In this document: piece after piece, positions 59,407 through 64,000 of the stretch
How positions within the stretch are numbered: the stretch's first letter is position 1
Layout of the letters: every line of letters begins with the position of its first letter
Origin: Kuschelorhynchus macadamiae
Lineage: Eukaryota; Arthropoda; Insecta; Coleoptera; Curculionidae
Length of the DNA stretch: 64,000 bases
Reading direction: 5' to 3'
Assembly (NCBI GenBank): GCA_030620095.1
Contig: JAUTXW010000356.1
Coordinates: forward strand, 1,240,001 to 1,304,000
Notes under the pieces: model-generated
Database searches by the model: none
Told to the model about the DNA's origin: nothing
Seen by the model: the letters and a program-made list of their open reading frames with translations, nothing else
Program-made: the position numbers and the translations under genes

Positions 59407-61426
59407 CAGATTTCAGACAAATCCTTTTATCATTTCAGAGAATTTTTGCAAATGTAATAATAGCCTCTCCTACTTATGTACTTTACAGAATCACTGTTGT
59501 ATGTGTTAATGTTGTTTATATGTTGGTGAATTTCTTTTGATGCTGTTTCCTTATAGACTTTATTTTATGTATTGACAGTCTTGCAATGATTTTTTTAACA
59601 CTGTAATAACAAATAAATGTACTTTTATTTGTATAATAGCCTTTTTTTATTTCCTTATCTCACTTGGTAAATAAATCAAACAACACCAAAAACTTGCTTT
59701 GTCCATAATTTATAAGACCAACTGAAGTACCTACTTCTGCATGTTAAATAAAATGAAGACGTTGAAATATTTAGCAATATTTTGTAAAATTGAACTCGGC
59801 TAAAAAAAATGTTTTAGATAAAGTTATAAGATTCAGTAATAAATATACATTTCCATTTAAATTATCTTGAATGATAAGATCTTAAATGACCTTGAAAGTA
59901 AGGTCAAGCTCAAAAACAAGTACTTGTTTCCCTTTCAACACCAAACAAGTTTTATTTGAATTTTTTTTTCTAAAAGACACTGTTTTTAAGACAAATCGCT
60001 TTCGCAAGTTAAATGACTCACCCTGTATATTATTATTAATATACTGATTTCTCCAAAATCTGCTATAATTATTATTGTCCCCATGGACTTCTCTGAAATC
60101 TGGCCACTTTAGGCCTTGGTATATAACCTATTGGGCCCGTATTTAAGATATTTGACTATGGTCAAAGCAACTAGAAGATTCTTATCAGAACATGGTGAAA
60201 ACAGTTAGTCCATTCTGTATTCTGTTTGTATTACTTTGTGTTTAGAGCATAAGAGTTTAGACACAAGAGTGTTCACTATTCGTATTAATTAAGGCTTAAA
60301 AAGGATAAAAACAACCAAATGGTATGTGGAAATATTATGAGCTATGCTCAGAGCTACCACTACACTCATGATAAATCATTTAAAGGGAAAGTATACAGGT
60401 GAATATGAATTATCAAAACGAAACCTTGACAATCGACAATCCATTGCCCCATTACTCCAACAACAAACAAATTAGTTTTAAAGAATATTCGTTGGGTAAA
60501 GAATTAAATTGCAATCCTGGAAGCTATCAAGAATATATATTTTGACACACTGCATATGTAGAACATGAATATATCACAACTTATTTATTTATTTTTGTCA
60601 TTTTTAAAATATGTATTATTTATTAATGTCCCTTGGTAATTTTTTCAAATGACTATTTTGTATTTGGATGAAATGGAAGAAGACTGCTACAGCAAATTTT
60701 GTTGTCCAACCACAAGACACAACTTGACAAAATGTGACACTTTGTACTTCTTAAGGTGACATGGTAATTTCTGAATTGGATGTTAGATTTGTAATATCTT
60801 AAATGGCATTAACTTATAAACAGTTATTGTAGTAATATATAACAGTATATGTTTGGAAACTTAAAAAAAGGAATTTGAATTAAAAAAAATTCAGAACACT
60901 GGATTCTCTACTACCAGTTCTGTTTCCATCCTTTCAAACACCCTCTCCCTCAGTATTACATATAATAATAAAGGACATTTTAAAAAGAAATATGATATTT
61001 CTAATTTACAATTATTATATTTTTCATTCATAGCCAATCATAAATATGGAAAAAAAACAATAACCAGTTGTTTTCTGCGCTCATATAGAAACATTATTAT
61101 TAAAATTTAAATAACAACTTATAAAAATCATCTGTATAAAGTATTTTATATATAATATATATATTTTTTGTTTTTGAAAATGAATATAAAATGTTATTTT
61201 TTTCAAAAAACAATTCCCCATTTAAAAAAAAATACATAAAAAACAACTTTCATGCAGCTTAAGCAAAAAACAGAATTTTAAGAAAAATTATTGACATGTC
61301 TTCAAAACCTGTTATTACAATGGCTACTATTAAAAGTAGAAAATAGCAATACTCAGAAAAATGACTTTTATTTCCACAATATCTAGTGCCAAAATTAAAC
61401 TCAAGAATTGAAAGTTACATTTGAGC

Positions 61427-61438
<12 letters not shown>
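59404..61438. other. no gene supported
   Basis: AT-rich with many poly-A and poly-T runs. It could hold 3' untranslated sequence or intron of the - strand gene at the right edge, but no exon is recognisable. Confidence 0.35.

Positions 61439-61484
<46 letters not shown>
61439..61484. repeat. (TA)n microsatellite, 46 bp
   Basis: Pure alternating tract preceded by poly-A. Confidence 0.95.
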
Positions 61485-61485
<1 letters not shown>

Positions 61486-61799
61486 CAAACAATCAAAAAG
61501 AATGCTAGATTGTCATATAAAATTTTCCTAAACTGCTAAACTGTGATATTCTAGCTTCAACCCAGGATGTAGCAAACCAATTTTTCAAAACAATTTGAGT
61601 ATCATTTGATTTAACTTAACAAAAATTCATAACGTTAAGGTTGTAACTTAAGTGATTACAACATAAAATATCAATAATGGGTTTTCTGATAGGAGCTTCC
61701 AGATATTGTTCAAAAATATTGACAGATTGGCAACATCATTGGTTGATAGAAGTTAACAGTGTTTTTGTTTAAATGAGTACAATTGTCATCGTGGAACAA

Positions 61800-62734
61800 T
61801 ACACTGTGTAAGAACTTATTCGTGTTAAAACTTATTATGAAAATGGGTGTTCTCAAAAAGAAACTTATATAAAACTTGATTTTTGTTGCTATGAATAATC
61901 ATCCATCGAAGATTATTTCCTGAGTGGTGACAAAATTTGAAGAAACTGGATTTGATTCGATAAAGACAACTGTTTGTACTCATTGAGTCTGCTCAGCTGA
62001 AAACAATAACAGGGTCTGAGAAAGTGTGAATGAAAATCCAAAAATGTCTACTCCTCAGCATTTGCAGCAAGTAGCTAGGCGTTACGCAAACAACAACCTG
62101 ACATATTTTAAGAACGAATTTGGCTCTTAAACCATATAAAATTAAGCCACCACAGCAGTTAAAGCTAACAATGGTTACAGCAAAACCAAGAGAGCAATGA
62201 TTATTGTCAAAAAATTGTTTTTACCAATGAAGCTCATTGTCATCTTTCAGGACATGTTGTCAACAAACAAAACTGCCATATTTGGAGTGATGAAAATCCA
62301 AGAGAAACTCATGACAAATTTATGCATACTCAACATGTAACAGTTTGGTGTGGTTTCTGGACGTGGGGCATTATATATTTTTTTAGTAAGTATGTAAGGT
62401 ATGGTATGTTAAATTCCCAATGTTGCTGCACTATATTATGTGCCTTTTTAAGGATAGATCTGCAATCCATCTAGAAGGGGTTTGATTTCAACATGATGTA
62501 GATGCCAAGATCATGTGACTTGACTCTTCTTGATTATTTTCTGTGGGGTAACATGAAAAGTAAGGTGCATGTGAATAATCCGCAAATAATTTCCGATCTG
62601 AAGATTAAGATTAGGCACATAATTAGTGACTACAACCCAAATTGTCCTTAAATATTCAAAATTTTGGCAAAAGAATTATTGTCTGTCAAAAAAGCAAAGG
62701 GCAGCATTTGGATGATATTATTTTCCACATATAA
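61800..62734 (+). pseudogene. Tc1/mariner-superfamily transposase pseudogene
   Basis: Pieces of a common arthropod mariner-like transposase appear in order across several frames: VKTYYENGCSQKETY (helix-turn-helix region, about 61825), VNENPKMSTPQHLQQ (62025), VVNKQNCHIWSDENPRETH and QHVTVWCGFW (62245-62365), then DLTLLDYFLWG with NPQIISDLK (62515-62610) and GQHLDDIIFHI with TAA at 62732-62734. At least three frameshifts and several stops separate them. The QQDGA region between the second and third catalytic blocks is mangled. No target duplication was located. Confidence 0.88.
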
Positions 62735-63068
62735 TTGTACACATCATTAGAATTACTTCATATAAAGCATTTGTTAAATAAATTGTGTCTTTTTTTTCGG
62801 AGAATATAGGGACACTCTTATGGGCAAACCCATTATAATTAAGTCACCACAAACAAAATTATTTTTGAAAAATTATTTTCCACATCCTAGGTTTAAGAGA
62901 GAATACCATAGTTAATAATCAGTTTACGACAAACTTTTTATATAACAAATTTGGATTATTTTTTATTACTCTTTTTTTTTAATTTTATATATTATATCTC
63001 TATTATAGTAAAAAATTCACATCGGATATTGATTTTCAAGCATTATACAATACTGGTTTGTAACTTAC
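62735..63068. other. probable intron of the right-edge gene
   Basis: Lies downstream (on the - strand) of the donor at 63067-63068; no exon seen. Confidence 0.4.
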
Positions 63069-63619
63069 TCTGGTGATTGAAAAGAATTGATATCTGATAG
63101 AACATGAACTGATTTGATATCAACAGTTTCATCATATGGAACTGTCGTTTGTTCTGATAATGAAAAAGAATTAATTGACTGGGGAGAAATTGATGATGTA
63201 GACTGCTTTAGAAGCTGATCTGGAGTATATCTTTCATATACACCCATGTCAGCATTGAAAATAATATTGCTAATTAAATGTTCAACTACACTTTTCGTGT
63301 GCCGACTATATTCTCTATGTTTTGATGCAACATAATCTCCATAAATACTACTACCATCACGAAAGTTCCATCTGTTTAAGTTACCCTTTATTATATTATA
63401 AACTTCTTCTGGTCTGGATTCGAGGTACAGTTTTTTCTTATTTATTTTAGAAGAATGCACATGTAATTTTCTTTTTTCACTTGCCAACATGCCAGCTAAT
63501 GGATCTTCACTTTCAGCTGCATGATCATATTCAACATCATTACTATATTCCACATCATTACTTTTTTCATCTCGGTTTTCATCAAAACTCTCAGTAGTAC
63601 TATTTTGTGTTGACAATCC
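63069..63619 (-). CDS. internal exon of an unrecognised gene
   Basis: Read on the - strand, an acceptor attacttctag precedes 63619 and a perfect donor gtaagt follows 63069. The 551 nt between are open in one frame for 183 codons, without an in-frame ATG at the start, as expected of an internal exon. The product is acidic at first (a short SNDVEY motif occurs twice, then AAESEDPLAGM). A conserved-looking, charged and hydrophobic segment follows (EEVYNIIKGNLNRWNF, HTKSVVEHLISNIIFNADMG), then a Ser-rich tail. I do not recognise the family. Composition is closer to coding than its surroundings. The neighbouring exons must lie beyond the window or be undetected at lower coordinates. Confidence 0.65.
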
Positions 63620-64000
63620 CTAGAAGTAATAGTAAAATTAAAAACCTGAATATAATCCAAATGGTAAAATAATTATATATATTAATATATAGGTATTCTT
63701 TTGTGTTGCTTCCTAAACAGGTTTTTTTTCTCTGTCTTTAGCTTTCATGAATGTTGACTTGGATTGACGTTTTTCATGATGCACAAAACACAAACTGATC
63801 TTGTTTTATTTTATAGAAAGCAATAAGGCAAATAAAAAAATTCTACCCACAATTTTTTGCAAGAAGTTTTAAATTCAAGAAGTTATCTCAAAAAAAAAAC
63901 AAAATATACTGTCACATTGTAAAAGATTTAGAAATAACACTCATTACACAATATTCTAGTTCAGCAGCTTAAAGATGTCGATCTTGTAAAAAATTAAACC
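63620..64000. other. intron or flank of the right-edge gene
   Basis: No exon could be supported before the window ends. Confidence 0.4.

Overview
This is an AT-rich, repeat-loaded stretch of an insect nuclear genome. The evidence is a split gene with canonical GT/AG introns whose product is recognisably Inscuteable, a pan-arthropod transposon population (hAT, Tc1/mariner, piggyBac-like, non-LTR remnants), an 18S rRNA pseudogene and very long (TA)n microsatellites. A beetle or a similar large-genome insect is plausible, but the sequence does not fix the species.

Layout. Positions 1-19 kb hold no gene I can support. They contain (TA)n tracts, an 812-bp exact tandem duplication (2.2-3.8 kb), several degenerate copies of one dispersed module (4.3-9 kb), a long foldback structure interrupted by a piggyBac-like TTAA element (9.2-11.4 kb), and a decayed antisense 18S rRNA fragment (14.8-15.35 kb). 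Positions 19.15-40.81 kb carry inscuteable (insc) on the + strand: ten coding exons, all joined in phase, encode about 806 residues. The protein has a disordered N-terminal half, a Pins/LGN-binding helix, an armadillo-like C-terminal half and a terminal PDZ ligand. Introns 1 and 2 are swollen by repeats, including a perfect 32-bp hairpin and a palindrome-rich repeat cluster that ends 28 bp before the exon 3 acceptor. Positions 41-48.5 kb are intergenic, with a small hAT MITE, a degenerate satellite that switches orientation, and a non-LTR retrotransposon tail.

The most remarkable part is 48.93-57.40 kb, a four-deep nest of DNA transposons in which each layer can be bounded by its terminal inverted repeats and target-site duplication. 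A short hAT element (hAT-A) was invaded by a GTF2IRD2/Charlie8-like hAT (hAT-B). The transposase gene of hAT-B was then split exactly at a TA by a 2.4-kb TA-duplicating element. That element was in turn hit by a nearly intact hAT (hAT-C), whose transposase has a single in-frame stop. hAT-A and hAT-C share their terminal 12-14 bp, so the oldest and youngest layers belong to related families.

Positions 57.4-64 kb hold a tRNA-like SINE head, a Tc1/mariner-superfamily transposase pseudogene, and near the right edge a convincing internal exon (63069-63619, - strand) of a gene I do not recognise that continues outside the window. All repeat relationships were read by eye; percent identities and family names need a computed comparison.
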